Assembly (NCBI GenBank): GCA_038322235.1
Contig: JBBQFQ010000008.1
Location: 1-64,000 of the forward strand
Length of the DNA stretch: 64,000 nt
Source: SZAS-18 sp038322235
Lineage (GTDB): Bacteria > Verrucomicrobiota > Verrucomicrobiia > Chthoniobacterales > SZAS-18
Direction: 5' to 3'
In this document: piece by piece, positions 8,940 to 17,559 of the stretch
Layout of the letters: every line of letters begins with the position of its first letter
Position numbering within the stretch: the first letter of the stretch is position 1
Program-made: the position numbers and the translations under genes
The notes under the pieces: model-generated
Seen by the model: only the letters and a program-made list of their open reading frames with translations
What the model was told of the DNA's origin: nothing
Database searches by the model: none

Positions 8940-9848
8940 GTGCGCGCGCGAATTCGTTTTGTCCCGTTGATCGTTTTGATTCTGAGCGTGCTCTGCGTGG
9001 CGCCCGCGCATGCGGCGAAGAAGAAGAAGCGCCAGGCGAATCGAAGCTACAGTTCGGGGCCGGCGTATGCCCAGGAGCGGGACGCGCCGGTTCTGGTGCA
9101 GCCCGGCCTGCCGCAGCCGCCAATCATCGAGGCGAAATCCGCCATCGTCATGGATCCGCGTTCTGGTCGGGTACTTTATGATAAGGGCGCCGAGATTCAG
9201 CGCCAGGCGGCGAGCACGCAGAAGCTTCTGACCGCCCTCCTCGTGGCCGAGCGCGGCCGGCTCGGTGATCCGATTCAGGTGGCGGCCGAGGATACCTTTT
9301 GCGAACCCAGCAAGCTCGGACTGCGCGGCGGGGACGTCTACCGGCGCAACGCCCTCCTGCAGGCTCTCCTCGTGAAGAGCGCCAACGATGCCGCCCTCAC
9401 GCTCGCTCGCTCTCATTCCGGCAGCATCGAAGCTTTCGCCGATGAGATGAATCGGAAGGCCCAGCAGCTCGGTCTGACAAATTCGCACTTCGTCAATCCG
9501 AACGGGCTCCCCGCTCCCGGCCAGTATTCGACCGCGCGGGACATCGCGCGCATCGCCCGTTACGCGTATTATAACCCGACGATCCGGACGATCGTCGGCA
9601 CGCCCCGGCTGATGTTCCAATATGCCGACGGGCACGTGCGCGAACTCACAAACACGAACAAGGTCCTCACGGCAAACCCCGCCTGCAACGGGATGAAGAC
9701 GGGCTATACCAACGGGGCCGGCCACTGCCTCGTATGCAGCGGCACGTACAACGGGCAGCATGTCATCGCGGTCGTCATGGCCAGCCGGAAAGCCGTTTGG
9801 AACGACGCGAACGCGCTCCTCAATTGGGCTCTCGCCGGGCAGGGCTGA
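8940..9848 (+). CDS. D-alanyl-D-alanine carboxypeptidase (peptidase S11, low-molecular-mass PBP)
   Basis: This enzyme trims the terminal D-Ala from peptidoglycan stem peptides in the periplasm. The 302-residue protein has a signal peptide ending near APAHA, then a basic and low-complexity stretch. All three active-site motifs are present: STQK (SxxK, about residue 92), SAND (SxN, about 149) and KTG in GMKTGYT (about 249). It is shorter than E. coli DacA because the C-terminal beta domain and the amphipathic membrane anchor are missing. The start is GTG at 8940, chosen because it supplies the complete signal peptide. Confidence 0.92.
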   Translation: MRARIRFVPLIVLILSVLCVAPAHAAKKKKRQANRSYSSGPAYAQERDAPVLVQPGLPQPPIIEAKSAIVMDPRSGRVLYDKGAEIQRQAASTQKLLTALLVAERGRLGDPIQVAAEDTFCEPSKLGLRGGDVYRRNALLQALLVKSANDAALTLARSHSGSIEAFADEMNRKAQQLGLTNSHFVNPNGLPAPGQYSTARDIARIARYAYYNPTIRTIVGTPRLMFQYADGHVRELTNTNKVLTANPACNGMKTGYTNGAGHCLVCSGTYNGQHVIAVVMASRKAVWNDANALLNWALAGQG

Positions 9849-9914
9849 TCGGGCGCGCGCTGAGCGCGCGGATTTGAGGTTTGAGAGTTCCCCGCCACGC
9901 CCAAGTGCTTGAGC

Positions 9915-11369
9915 TCACGCTCGCGGCGTCGCGCGGCGCAGGAGGAGGTAGAGGATGAACGCGACGCCGAAGCCAAGGAACCACGCGTACGCATACATGC
10001 GCACGAGCCAATCCGGCATGCTCGAGGCCGGGAGGACCTTCACCGTGACCAGAAATCCCGGCAGATTTGGCAGGACCCCGGCCGCGAGCGCGACGATCGC
10101 GGGAATGCTGAAACCCCTCGTGTAGCGGAATTCACCGTCCCGCTCGTAGAGCGCCTGCACGTCGAGCTTCATCCCTCTCACGATGAAGTAATCCGCGATC
10201 ATCACGCCGGCGATCGGACCAAGGAGCGCACTGTAGCCAACGAGCCACGTAAAAATGAAGCCGCTCGGGTCTGCGACCAGCTTCCAGGGCATGATCAAGA
10301 CTCCAATCGCGCCGGTGATGAGACCGCCGGTTCGAAACGAAATGTTTCGCGGCGAGACGTGCGCGAAGTCGTTTGCGGGCCCGACGACGTTCGCCGCGAT
10401 GTTTGTCGCCAGGGTCGCGAGACAGAGGGCAAACATGGCCACGATCAGGACGACGGGATTCGTGAAGCGCGTGAGCACATCCACCGGGTCCCAAATGGTC
10501 TGGCCATAAATGATCGTCGTCGCGGAGGTGACGGCTATCCCGATGAACGAATACAGCGCCATCGTGAGCGGCAGTCCGAGAGCCTGACCGAGCGCCTGAT
10601 CGCGCTGGGAGCGCGCGTAGCGCGAGAAGTCCGGGATGTTGAGCGAAAGCGTGGCCCAGAAACCAATCATTCCGGTCAGCGCGGGCACGAAGAAGGTCCA
10701 GAACTGTCCGGCCTTTGGCTGGCCCGCGTCGAAAGCGGATGGTTGGGAGAGGATCGGACCGAAACCTCCCGCCGCCTGGTGCGCCCAAGCGAGGAGGATG
10801 AGACCCAGCACGATGAGCAGCGGGGCCTTGATGTTGAGCAGGATCCGGATGGAATCGATCCCGCGGTAGACGACCCACATGTTCACGCCCCAGAAAAGGA
10901 GGAAGCACAGGAACTGGCCGATCGTGATCCCAAGGAAACCCCCGGGCCCGCCCGAGGCGAGGCCCGGCCAGAAGACGCAGACGATCTTGTAGATCGCGTT
11001 GCCGCCGATCCAGGACTGGATGCCGAACCAACCACACGCGACGAAGGCACGCAGCAAAGCGGGAATGTTCGCACCGACGGTTCCAAATGAAGCCCGGCAA
11101 AGCACGGGGAACGGGATCCCGTATTTCGTGCCGGCATGGGCGTTCAGGATCATCGGCAGGACGACGATAAGGTTGCCGAGGAAGATCGTCAGGATCGCCT
11201 GGGACCAGTTCATGCCTTCGCCGATGAGCGACGAGGCGAGCATATAGGTCGGAATGCAGGCGGACATCGAGACCCAAAGCGCGGCGATGCTCCAGATGCC
11301 CCAAGTCCGTTTCTCGGGCGGGACCGGGGCGATGTCGGGATTGATCAGCGAGTTCTCACGGAGGTCCAT
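9915..11369 (-). CDS. NCS1-family nucleobase/hydantoin permease
   Basis: This 484-residue integral membrane protein has about 12 hydrophobic segments and the NCS1 layout. Its N-terminal PVPPEKRTWGIWSIAALWV is the typical opening, with conserved Asn and Gly in TM1. It is followed by CRASFGTVGANIPALLRA and NCS1-like SYSALLGPIAGVMIADYFIV-type sequence near TM10. NCS1 members import uracil, cytosine, allantoin, hydantoins or thiamine by cation symport; the substrate cannot be told from sequence. A TTG at 11375 is also possible, but ATG at 11369 is preferred. No catabolic genes are adjacent. Confidence 0.88.
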   Translation of the reverse strand: MDLRENSLINPDIAPVPPEKRTWGIWSIAALWVSMSACIPTYMLASSLIGEGMNWSQAILTIFLGNLIVVLPMILNAHAGTKYGIPFPVLCRASFGTVGANIPALLRAFVACGWFGIQSWIGGNAIYKIVCVFWPGLASGGPGGFLGITIGQFLCFLLFWGVNMWVVYRGIDSIRILLNIKAPLLIVLGLILLAWAHQAAGGFGPILSQPSAFDAGQPKAGQFWTFFVPALTGMIGFWATLSLNIPDFSRYARSQRDQALGQALGLPLTMALYSFIGIAVTSATTIIYGQTIWDPVDVLTRFTNPVVLIVAMFALCLATLATNIAANVVGPANDFAHVSPRNISFRTGGLITGAIGVLIMPWKLVADPSGFIFTWLVGYSALLGPIAGVMIADYFIVRGMKLDVQALYERDGEFRYTRGFSIPAIVALAAGVLPNLPGFLVTVKVLPASSMPDWLVRMYAYAWFLGFGVAFILYLLLRRATPRA

Positions 11370-11470
11370 AGACAATGAAGGCGGCGCATTCTGCGGAGCC
11401 TTCCTGCGTTTGGGAAGAATTGTCTGACGGAAACGCCCCCCGGCACCAGGCGTCGGGCACCAGCGGCCGT

Positions 11471-11908
11471 TCAGCTCTTCAAATCAGCCCGGGAGTCCCG
11501 GCGGAAGAGCGCGACGGCGAGGCCGAAAAGCAGCGCGTTGCGGGCGATCGACCAGGCGTAGTTCGTGGCGGACGAAGCGGCGGCGGTGCCGAAGCAGCCG
11601 CAATTGATCTGGAGTCCGCGCGCCCAGGCGAGCGCCAGCATCGCGGTGAACGTCGTGAACAGGACCAGCGCGAGCAGCGTGCCCCCGCGCCGGACCGGCC
11701 GGATAAACAGGGCAACGGCTGCGAAGATTTCCACGAATGGCAGGTAGTAGGCGGTGGCCACGGCAATCGCGCCCGGGACGAGCCGGTAGGCCTCGATGTC
11801 CAGCGCGAAGAGCGGCGGATTGCGCGCCTTCGCCCACCCAGCCCAGGCGAGAACGCCGGCCAGCCCCAGCCGCGCCACCCACGGCCACGCCTGCGACCAG
11901 AGGTTCAT
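11471..11908 (-). CDS. MauE/DoxX-like four-helix membrane protein
   Basis: This 145-residue protein has four predicted transmembrane helices and the motif INCGCFG between helices 3 and 4. That is the signature of MauE-like proteins, which help disulfide or thiol chemistry in the periplasm. It overlaps the upstream rhodanese gene by four bases (ATGA), so the two are probably translated together. With the DUF1573 protein it forms an apparent envelope sulfur/thiol module. The partner substrate is unknown. Confidence 0.8.
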   Translation of the reverse strand: MNLWSQAWPWVARLGLAGVLAWAGWAKARNPPLFALDIEAYRLVPGAIAVATAYYLPFVEIFAAVALFIRPVRRGGTLLALVLFTTFTAMLALAWARGLQINCGCFGTAAASSATNYAWSIARNALLFGLAVALFRRDSRADLKS

Positions 11909-12360
11909 CGGGCGGCTGCCTCCGGATGCGCGCTACGCCAGCCTTCCCAGCCACCCTTCAGGACGCTGACCTCACTCGCCCCCGCGAGCCGGAGCCGGAC
12001 GGCGACCCGACGGCTCGCAGCGCAACTCGCGCTGCAATAGACGACGATCCGCTGACCAGGCGTCCAGGCCATGATGAATCCCGGGAGAAGCGCCTCCCAC
12101 GTGTCCTCATTCAGGAGAATCGAGCCCGGCACGTGTCCCGAGGCGTGTTCCGCCGCGGTGCGGGCATCGATCCAAAGCGGCGCAGGCTGCCAGGCGGCGA
12201 CTTGGGCGAGAGTGACCTGATCGGCGGTGTCGCCGTCGTCGCCGGTCGGGCGCAGAAATTTTTCAGGTGGCAGACGCTGCCAGGCGATCGCCGCCGGGAC
12301 GAGCGCGAGCACGAGCAGCAAGACCGCCTGACAAAGCGCCGCGCGCATGGGGCGCGTCAC
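11905..12360 (-). CDS. Membrane-anchored or exported rhodanese-domain protein
   Basis: This is a 151-residue protein. An N-terminal hydrophobic segment (about residues 8-26) precedes a single rhodanese domain with IDARTAAEHASGHVPGSI and the active-site loop VVYCSASCAAS. The loop contains the catalytic Cys plus a second Cys three residues on, which is unusual and could form a disulfide. Rhodaneses transfer sulfane sulfur or act as thiol carriers. The GTG at 12360 overlaps the DUF1573 stop (GTGA); an ATG at 12348 is the alternative. Its position between DUF1573 and MauE suggests a periplasmic redox role. Confidence 0.82.
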   Translation of the reverse strand: MTRPMRAALCQAVLLLVLALVPAAIAWQRLPPEKFLRPTGDDGDTADQVTLAQVAAWQPAPLWIDARTAAEHASGHVPGSILLNEDTWEALLPGFIMAWTPGQRIVVYCSASCAASRRVAVRLRLAGASEVSVLKGGWEGWRSAHPEAAAR

Positions 12361-13103
12361 TTCTTCTCGAGCGGAGCCTGGGCCTGCGTCTGGGTGGGCG
12401 CATTCCCGAGAGCGGCGTTGCGGGCTGCCTCCTGGGGCGTGGGCGGGAGGGGCGGCTTGACCGTCGCGTACGCGAGCAGGGTGCGGGCGGGCTTGCCGTC
12501 CGGCATGCCGGCCGCGAGTTGCACGGTGGCGAGGAAGAAGGTTTCGGTGGTTGTCGGCGTAATGGTGACTTCGTACCGGCGGCCCTTCACCAGTTCACGC
12601 ACCTCCGTCTTCGCGCCGGGATGATTCGAGGTGGCGGTGAGGCTCGCGATCGGGGCATTCCCTTCCGGCAGTTCGAACGTCACGACTTTCGGGGTCGGGG
12701 TCTCCTTGCTCTCCCAGGCGACGAACTGGGGGATGACCCGCGCAAAGACGGGGATGTCGGTCTTAAAAGTCAGCACGTGTGGCTCGCCCTGATCGCTCGC
12801 CTTCACGCGGATTTTCTTCATCTGCGGTCCGATGCGATCGCCCGCGCTGAAATTGATCGTAATCTCTCCGCTCTCACCCGCGCTGTAGATTTGTTTGTCG
12901 AGGGTCGCCGCGGTGCAGCCGCAATCCGTTTCGGTCCCAAAGATCGTGATCTTCTCCGTGCCCTTCACCTTGAAGGGGTACTTTGCAGTGATGGTGCCGG
13001 CGCCGGCGTCCGCCTTCACCTCGACGGTGTCCTGGTCAAACTGGAGCTGCGCAAAGGCCGCCGGGGCAAGAGCGAGCGAGGCGATGGCGAGCAACACTTT
13101 CAT
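12357..13103 (-). CDS. DUF1573 secreted protein with TDCGC motif
   Basis: This 248-residue protein has a signal peptide (cleavage after about residue 18) and an Ig-like DUF1573 domain. The family motif is visible as TDCGCTAA at about residue 58. DUF1573 proteins are widespread in Verrucomicrobiota, Planctomycetes and Bacteroidota and are often encoded beside rhodanese or thiol-disulfide genes; their function is not settled. The C-terminal 40 residues are Pro/Ala/Gln-rich. It is the first gene of a tightly coupled trio with the rhodanese and MauE-like genes and lies 67 bp downstream of the SulP transporter gene. Confidence 0.82.
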   Translation of the reverse strand: MKVLLAIASLALAPAAFAQLQFDQDTVEVKADAGAGTITAKYPFKVKGTEKITIFGTETDCGCTAATLDKQIYSAGESGEITINFSAGDRIGPQMKKIRVKASDQGEPHVLTFKTDIPVFARVIPQFVAWESKETPTPKVVTFELPEGNAPIASLTATSNHPGAKTEVRELVKGRRYEVTITPTTTETFFLATVQLAAGMPDGKPARTLLAYATVKPPLPPTPQEAARNAALGNAPTQTQAQAPLEKK

Positions 13104-13170
13104 CTCAGGAGCATCCGCGCGCCGCGGGCGGAGGCAAGCGCTGGAATCCGCGCGACGCCCGCCGAACTCC

Positions 13171-15414
13171 TCACCACTCGAAGAGCGCCCGCATTTCGGT
13201 GTCCGTATGGCGGAGGCGAATCGCGAGCGCCCGGGCCAGCCGGGCGAAGATCTTCACGCCCACGATCGGGTCCTGGCGGGACGTCGCGTCAAAGCGCTTC
13301 CGTGAGATGACGAAGAGATTCGTCGCCGAGGTCGCCACGGCCGTGGCGGAGCGCGTGCCGCTGTCGAGGAACGCCATTTCGCCGAAGAAGTTCCCCCGCC
13401 CGAATGAAGCGAGGTTGTGATATCCGCCATCACGGAGCGGTAGGACGATGCGCACAATTCCCTGCCGGATCAGGAACAACTCGTCGTCCGCGTCCCCGCT
13501 GAGAAAGATCGTATCGCCAGCGGCAAAGGAGCGTTCCTCGACTGATGCGGCCACGGCGCCCAGCGTTTGGTCCGCGGCAAATTCGCGCAGCAGATCGAAA
13601 TCTCCGAGGTCCAGCGCGCCCTCGTTCTCCCCGGGCGTCTGTTTCTCATCGATCAGGATGCGCTCCTCCACCCAGAGCAGGGCGTCATCGAGGGTCTCGA
13701 ACTTGAGGACATTCGGCCGGCTCTGCATCACGCCCACGTGGGTGAAGTATTCCGCGAGATTTTGTCCACTGGGCAGCGTCTCGGGCAGGCGGCTAAAGAG
13801 CAGGTACCCGCCGCGGTCCGCGAGGCGCGCCTCGAACTGCTCCAGCAGATGCGCGGCGCTGAAATCGACCGACCGCACCCTCCGCAGGTCGAGAATCAGG
13901 TAGCGGCATCGCTTCAAATCAGATTCCAGCTCGGTGTAAAGCTGGTCGGTCGTGCCAAAGAAAAGATTCCCCTGCAGCTCACAGACCGCCGTCTGGCTCC
14001 CACAGCGTTTCAGCACGGCCTGATCCTCCGGCAGGCGGTGCTGCTTGGACGAGATCTCGCTCCCCGAGACCTTGCGGCGGATCACCGAGCCCTGGATCTG
14101 CTCGCGGATGAAAAGGACGATCGCGAGGGCGACGCCTGATCCGGCGGCCGCGATGAGGTTTGTGCTCACGGCCACGATCACCACCGTCGCGATGACGCAG
14201 AAATCCAGCACCGTCATCTTCTGCCGCAGCAGCTGGAAGCTGTGCCAGTCCACCATTCGCACGGCTACCACGAGTAGAATTCCCGCGAGCGCCGAAACTG
14301 GCACCCACGCGATCCATCGTCCGAAGATGAAGAACGCCGCGAGCACAAAGAGTCCCTCGAGCATGCCCGAGAGCCGGGTCCGCCCGCCGCTCTCGAGATT
14401 CACCAGCGTGGCGCCCATCGTGCCCGCTCCGGGGAGACCGCCGACGAACGCCGAAGCCAGATTCCCGATCCCCTGGCCGAGCAGAGTGCGATTTGAGTCG
14501 TGTCGGCTGCGGGTCAGCGCGTCGACCACGACGCAAGTCTTCAACGTGTCGACGGAGAGCAGCACGGAAAGCGTAATCGCGGGCACGGCGAGCGCCTTGA
14601 GATCTGCGAAGCGCACCCCGGTGATCGCTGCCCACGGGCCGGCGAGACCGGAGAGGATCGAGCCGAGGTCCCCGCCGATGGGACCGATGACGAGCTTGTT
14701 GTGGGTGACGTCGAGCAATTCCGGTCGGCCGGTCGCGAGGAGGAAATACGCCGCGAGTCCGGCGATCAGTCCGATAATGGGTGCCGGGATCCGGCGCGTG
14801 ATCTTCGGCGCGATGAGAACGCCCGCGATCGTGGTCAGCCCCACGATCACCGCGGGCACCTGCCAGAGGGCCGGCGAAGTCACTCCCGCAAAAAGACCCA
14901 CTTCTTTTGGGAGTCCGAGGAACTTCGGGAGCTGGCCGAGAAAAATGATCACGCCAACGGCGCTCAGATAGCCTGAGACGACGGGGTAGGGGATGTATTT
15001 GATCAGCTTCCCGCCGCCGGAGAGCCCGTAGGCTGTTTGCAGCGCGCCTGAGAACAGGGCGACCATGATCAGCATGACGACGAGCCGTTCGGGAGTCACC
15101 GGAGTCGCGCCCGCGCTGAGTGATTCCGTGATGAGGGCCGCGAGCACCGCGGCGGCCGGGGCACAGGGCGCCGAGATCAGCCGTGGTGACCCGCCGATGA
15201 ACGCCGCCACAAGACCGAGCACGATCGCGCCCATAATCCCGGCGCGGACTCCCAGCGCGACGTACTCCGCTCCCAGGAGGGCGTACACCGCGACCCCGAA
15301 GGCGATCGCCGAGGGGAGCGCCACCAGCATCGAAGCGAATCCGCCCCAGATTTCGCCCGCCAGGCTGCTCGAAGAACTGGGGGTGACTGCAGCCGCGACG
15401 GGAGTGGAAGACAT
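13171..15414 (-). CDS. SulP-family anion transporter with STAS and cyclic-nucleotide-binding domains
   Basis: This 747-residue protein has three parts. Residues about 18-430 are the SulP membrane domain with repeated hydrophobic helices (LISAPCAPAAAVLAAL, GLPGAGTMGATLVNLESGGR). Residues about 475-570 are a STAS domain (LFFGTTDQLYTELE, LDLRRVRSVDFSAAHLL). Residues about 605-740 are a CNBD, with a phosphate-binding cassette FFGEMAFLDSGTRSATAV that keeps the expected Glu and Arg. SulP proteins move sulfate, bicarbonate or other anions. The CNBD suggests control by cAMP or another nucleotide, but this is inference. It lies upstream of the DUF1573 cluster on the same strand, so sulfur supply is a possible link. 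Confidence 0.88.
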   Translation of the reverse strand: MSSTPVAAAVTPSSSSSLAGEIWGGFASMLVALPSAIAFGVAVYALLGAEYVALGVRAGIMGAIVLGLVAAFIGGSPRLISAPCAPAAAVLAALITESLSAGATPVTPERLVVMLIMVALFSGALQTAYGLSGGGKLIKYIPYPVVSGYLSAVGVIIFLGQLPKFLGLPKEVGLFAGVTSPALWQVPAVIVGLTTIAGVLIAPKITRRIPAPIIGLIAGLAAYFLLATGRPELLDVTHNKLVIGPIGGDLGSILSGLAGPWAAITGVRFADLKALAVPAITLSVLLSVDTLKTCVVVDALTRSRHDSNRTLLGQGIGNLASAFVGGLPGAGTMGATLVNLESGGRTRLSGMLEGLFVLAAFFIFGRWIAWVPVSALAGILLVVAVRMVDWHSFQLLRQKMTVLDFCVIATVVIVAVSTNLIAAAGSGVALAIVLFIREQIQGSVIRRKVSGSEISSKQHRLPEDQAVLKRCGSQTAVCELQGNLFFGTTDQLYTELESDLKRCRYLILDLRRVRSVDFSAAHLLEQFEARLADRGGYLLFSRLPETLPSGQNLAEYFTHVGVMQSRPNVLKFETLDDALLWVEERILIDEKQTPGENEGALDLGDFDLLREFAADQTLGAVAASVEERSFAAGDTIFLSGDADDELFLIRQGIVRIVLPLRDGGYHNLASFGRGNFFGEMAFLDSGTRSATAVATSATNLFVISRKRFDATSRQDPIVGVKIFARLARALAIRLRHTDTEMRALFEW

Positions 15415-15552
15415 GACGGAAATGGGCGGGAAGGGGACCGCGCGACCCCGGGGGGAACCGCGCGGCGGCGAGACAAGTGGTCTTGTATGACGAAATCGTC
15501 ACATTCAGCAAGACCCGCCTCTCCTGATCGCTCCTACAGCGATATTCCGTCG

Positions 15553-16257
15553 TCAGGCGCCCTTCGCTGCGCTCGTCTCACTCTCCGCAGGCCCCGCGGG
15601 CGCAGCGGGTGGTTCCACTTCCGCCACGGTCGCGGGGGCCGCGGCGGAGGTGTCCGGCTCCAGGTCCTTCGGGGCCCCGGCTTCGGTGGGCTTCAGCGAA
15701 ACGCGTTTCAATTCCGCGGCGTTGGGAAGCTCGGCAAGATCCCGGATCCCGAAGTGATCCATGAAGAACTGAGTCGTGCCGTACAACAGCGGTCGGCCGG
15801 GCAACTCGGAGCGTCCGACGATCTTGATCAGGCTGCGCTCCTGGAGCGTCTGGACGATGCTGTCCACCGCGACGCCGCGCACCGCCTCGATCTCCGAGCG
15901 CATGATGGGCTGGCGGTAGGCAATGATCGCCAGGGTTTCGAGCGCAGCCGGGCTCAGCCGCGCGGGGCGCTCTCCGGGGAAGAGCTGACGGACCCAGAGG
16001 CCAAATTCTGGAGCGCTTTCCAGCTGCCATCCGCTCGCCGTCTCGGTCACGCGAATCGCCCGGGCTTCCTCGCGCATCTTCGCCTGGAGCTGCACGAGGC
16101 CCGCGTGAATCTCCCCCTCGCGAAGTCCCGCGAGCGCGGCGCTGTCCCCGTTTTCCGGATCATATTCCGCGGCGGATTTCAGCAGCGACAGGATCTCTTT
16201 CGCCGGCAGCGGGCGCGGCGCGGAGAAGAGCAGGGCTTCGAGGACGGAAGGAAGCAT
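15553..16257 (-). CDS. scpB: Segregation and condensation protein B
   Basis: ScpB is a winged-helix kite subunit of the SMC-ScpAB condensin complex and binds ScpA. The 234-residue protein shows the N-terminal VLEALLFSAPRPL and the signature ALETLAIIAYRQPIMRSEIE, then FGTTQFF-like LLYGTTQFFMDHFGI. A Pro/Ala-rich tail of about 35 residues follows the second winged helix and is not part of the core fold. The start ATG at 16257 is preferred to an upstream one that would run back into scpA. The 55-bp gap after scpA fits one transcript. No smc gene is in the window. Confidence 0.93.
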   Translation of the reverse strand: MLPSVLEALLFSAPRPLPAKEILSLLKSAAEYDPENGDSAALAGLREGEIHAGLVQLQAKMREEARAIRVTETASGWQLESAPEFGLWVRQLFPGERPARLSPAALETLAIIAYRQPIMRSEIEAVRGVAVDSIVQTLQERSLIKIVGRSELPGRPLLYGTTQFFMDHFGIRDLAELPNAAELKRVSLKPTEAGAPKDLEPDTSAAAPATVAEVEPPAAPAGPAESETSAAKGA

Positions 16258-16312
16258 GGAAGACGAGGAACAGGGAGGAAGGAACAAGGAAGGCCGAATC
16301 TCGCGGGTCGAG

Positions 16313-17134
16313 CTACGCGCCGGCCCCATCCGCAATCGATCCGACGGCCGCGGCAGGGATGGAACCTTGTTCCTTTTTCCTTCTGCCTTCATCCTTGTTT
16401 CTGAAGATAAGGATCAGCGCGAAGGGCTCGTCCTGACGCACGCGGAGCTGACGGAGGCGGATGAGCTCGAGGAGCGCAAGGAAGGTGACGACGACCTCCT
16501 CGCGCGAGGTGGCGTCCGAGAAAAGGGTCTCGAAATCGATGCCGTCCGCCGCATCTTCGGGCACGGTCGCGAGCAGGTGCTCGATCTTTTCGCCGATCGT
16601 GAATCGCGCCCGTTCGAGCTGCCGGATCGGCCAGCGGGCGGCATAGCGCCGCAGCATGGCGTTAAACGCAGTGAGGAGATCCAGCATGCCGATCTCTTCC
16701 AGGTGCAAGGGCGCGGCTTCGAACGCTGGCTTCACCGGCGGTCGCAGGAAAACGTCGAGCCGCGACGCCTCGCGGGTCTGAAGATGTCCGGCCGCGAGCT
16801 TGAAACGTTTGTACTCGATCAGCCGGCGGATCAGTTCAAAGCGGGGGTCCGACTCATCCTCGTCCGGTTCGTCCTCCGAGGTCGCAACTTCGTCCGGGAG
16901 CAATCGCCGACTCTTGATGTAGATGAGCGTCGCCGCCATGACGATGAAATCGCCTGCGAGGTGGATGTCCACCGCCTCGCATTCCGCCAGGTAGTCGAGG
17001 AACTGCTGGGTGATGCGCTCCAGGGGAATATCCCAGAGCTCGACCTCTTCCTTGCGCACCAGAAAGAGGAGGAGATCGAGGGGACCCTCGAAAACCTCCA
17101 GCCTGACCTTGTAATCGGGTGCCGGGGCGAGCAT
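16313..17134 (-). CDS. scpA: Segregation and condensation protein A
   Basis: ScpA is the kleisin subunit of the bacterial SMC complex. The 273-residue protein begins with the diagnostic YKVRLEVFEGPLDLLLFLV and continues with DIPLERITQQFLDYL and AATLIYIKSRRLLP. It ends with a winged-helix region that contacts the SMC head (EEVVVTFLALLELIRL). ATG at 17134 is chosen over TTG at 17173 because homology begins within ten residues of it. It lies downstream of a TIGR03067-like gene and upstream of scpB, so the condensin pair is embedded in a run of cell-envelope genes. Confidence 0.93.
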   Translation of the reverse strand: MLAPAPDYKVRLEVFEGPLDLLLFLVRKEEVELWDIPLERITQQFLDYLAECEAVDIHLAGDFIVMAATLIYIKSRRLLPDEVATSEDEPDEDESDPRFELIRRLIEYKRFKLAAGHLQTREASRLDVFLRPPVKPAFEAAPLHLEEIGMLDLLTAFNAMLRRYAARWPIRQLERARFTIGEKIEHLLATVPEDAADGIDFETLFSDATSREEVVVTFLALLELIRLRQLRVRQDEPFALILIFRNKDEGRRKKEQGSIPAAAVGSIADGAGA

Positions 17135-17189
17135 TTGGGGCGGGGAGGGTAATGCGGGGTCACCGCCGCGCAAGCTGCGATGGGCGGCC

Positions 17190-17555
17190 CTAGCGGCCGG
17201 GCAATTCGCCCACGAATTCGAATTCGATCAACAGCCGCATGGCGCCGGGTGGGCTCGTGAATTCGACCGGTCGCCCCGCGTCGCCGAGCTCGTAGCAGAG
17301 CTGGAGCGTCTCGGCGTCGCGCACCGCGATCGCGGCGATCGTCCGCCCGGCATTTGGGCCGGACTGTCCGACGAGGTCCAGCGCCACCGGTGGTCCATCC
17401 GCCATCAGGCGCACAATCCCCCGGTCGTCCCCGACGGCATAGTCGCCGCCGGACAGCACGAGGGCGAGTCCCGGCAGCATTTCCTCCGGGAAGGTTTGAC
17501 CACTCAGCGTGGCCCGCCGGGGGATCCAGGTTCCGTCGAAATCCGCGAGGGTCAT
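17190..17555 (-). CDS. TIGR03067-like small beta-barrel domain protein
   Basis: This 121-residue protein has the pattern DGTWIPRRATLSGQTFPEEM, then LALVLSGGDYAV, a central GPNAGRTIAAI and a closing EFTSPPGAMRLLIEFEF. It matches the TIGR03067 domain seen in Planctomycetes and Verrucomicrobiota, a lipocalin-like fold of unknown role. No signal peptide is present with the ATG at 17555, which is preceded by a GAGG element about 9 bases upstream. A longer reading from 17591 would overlap the upstream hydrolase gene by 32 bases. Function unknown. Confidence 0.75.
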   Translation of the reverse strand: MTLADFDGTWIPRRATLSGQTFPEEMLPGLALVLSGGDYAVGDDRGIVRLMADGPPVALDLVGQSGPNAGRTIAAIAVRDAETLQLCYELGDAGRPVEFTSPPGAMRLLIEFEFVGELPGR

Positions 17556-17559
17556 CGGC

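Noticed and set aside
6987..9761. 924-residue ORF including NadA
   Set aside because: Homology to NadA begins at ATG 7949. The upstream part is antisense to proC and the carboxypeptidase gene.
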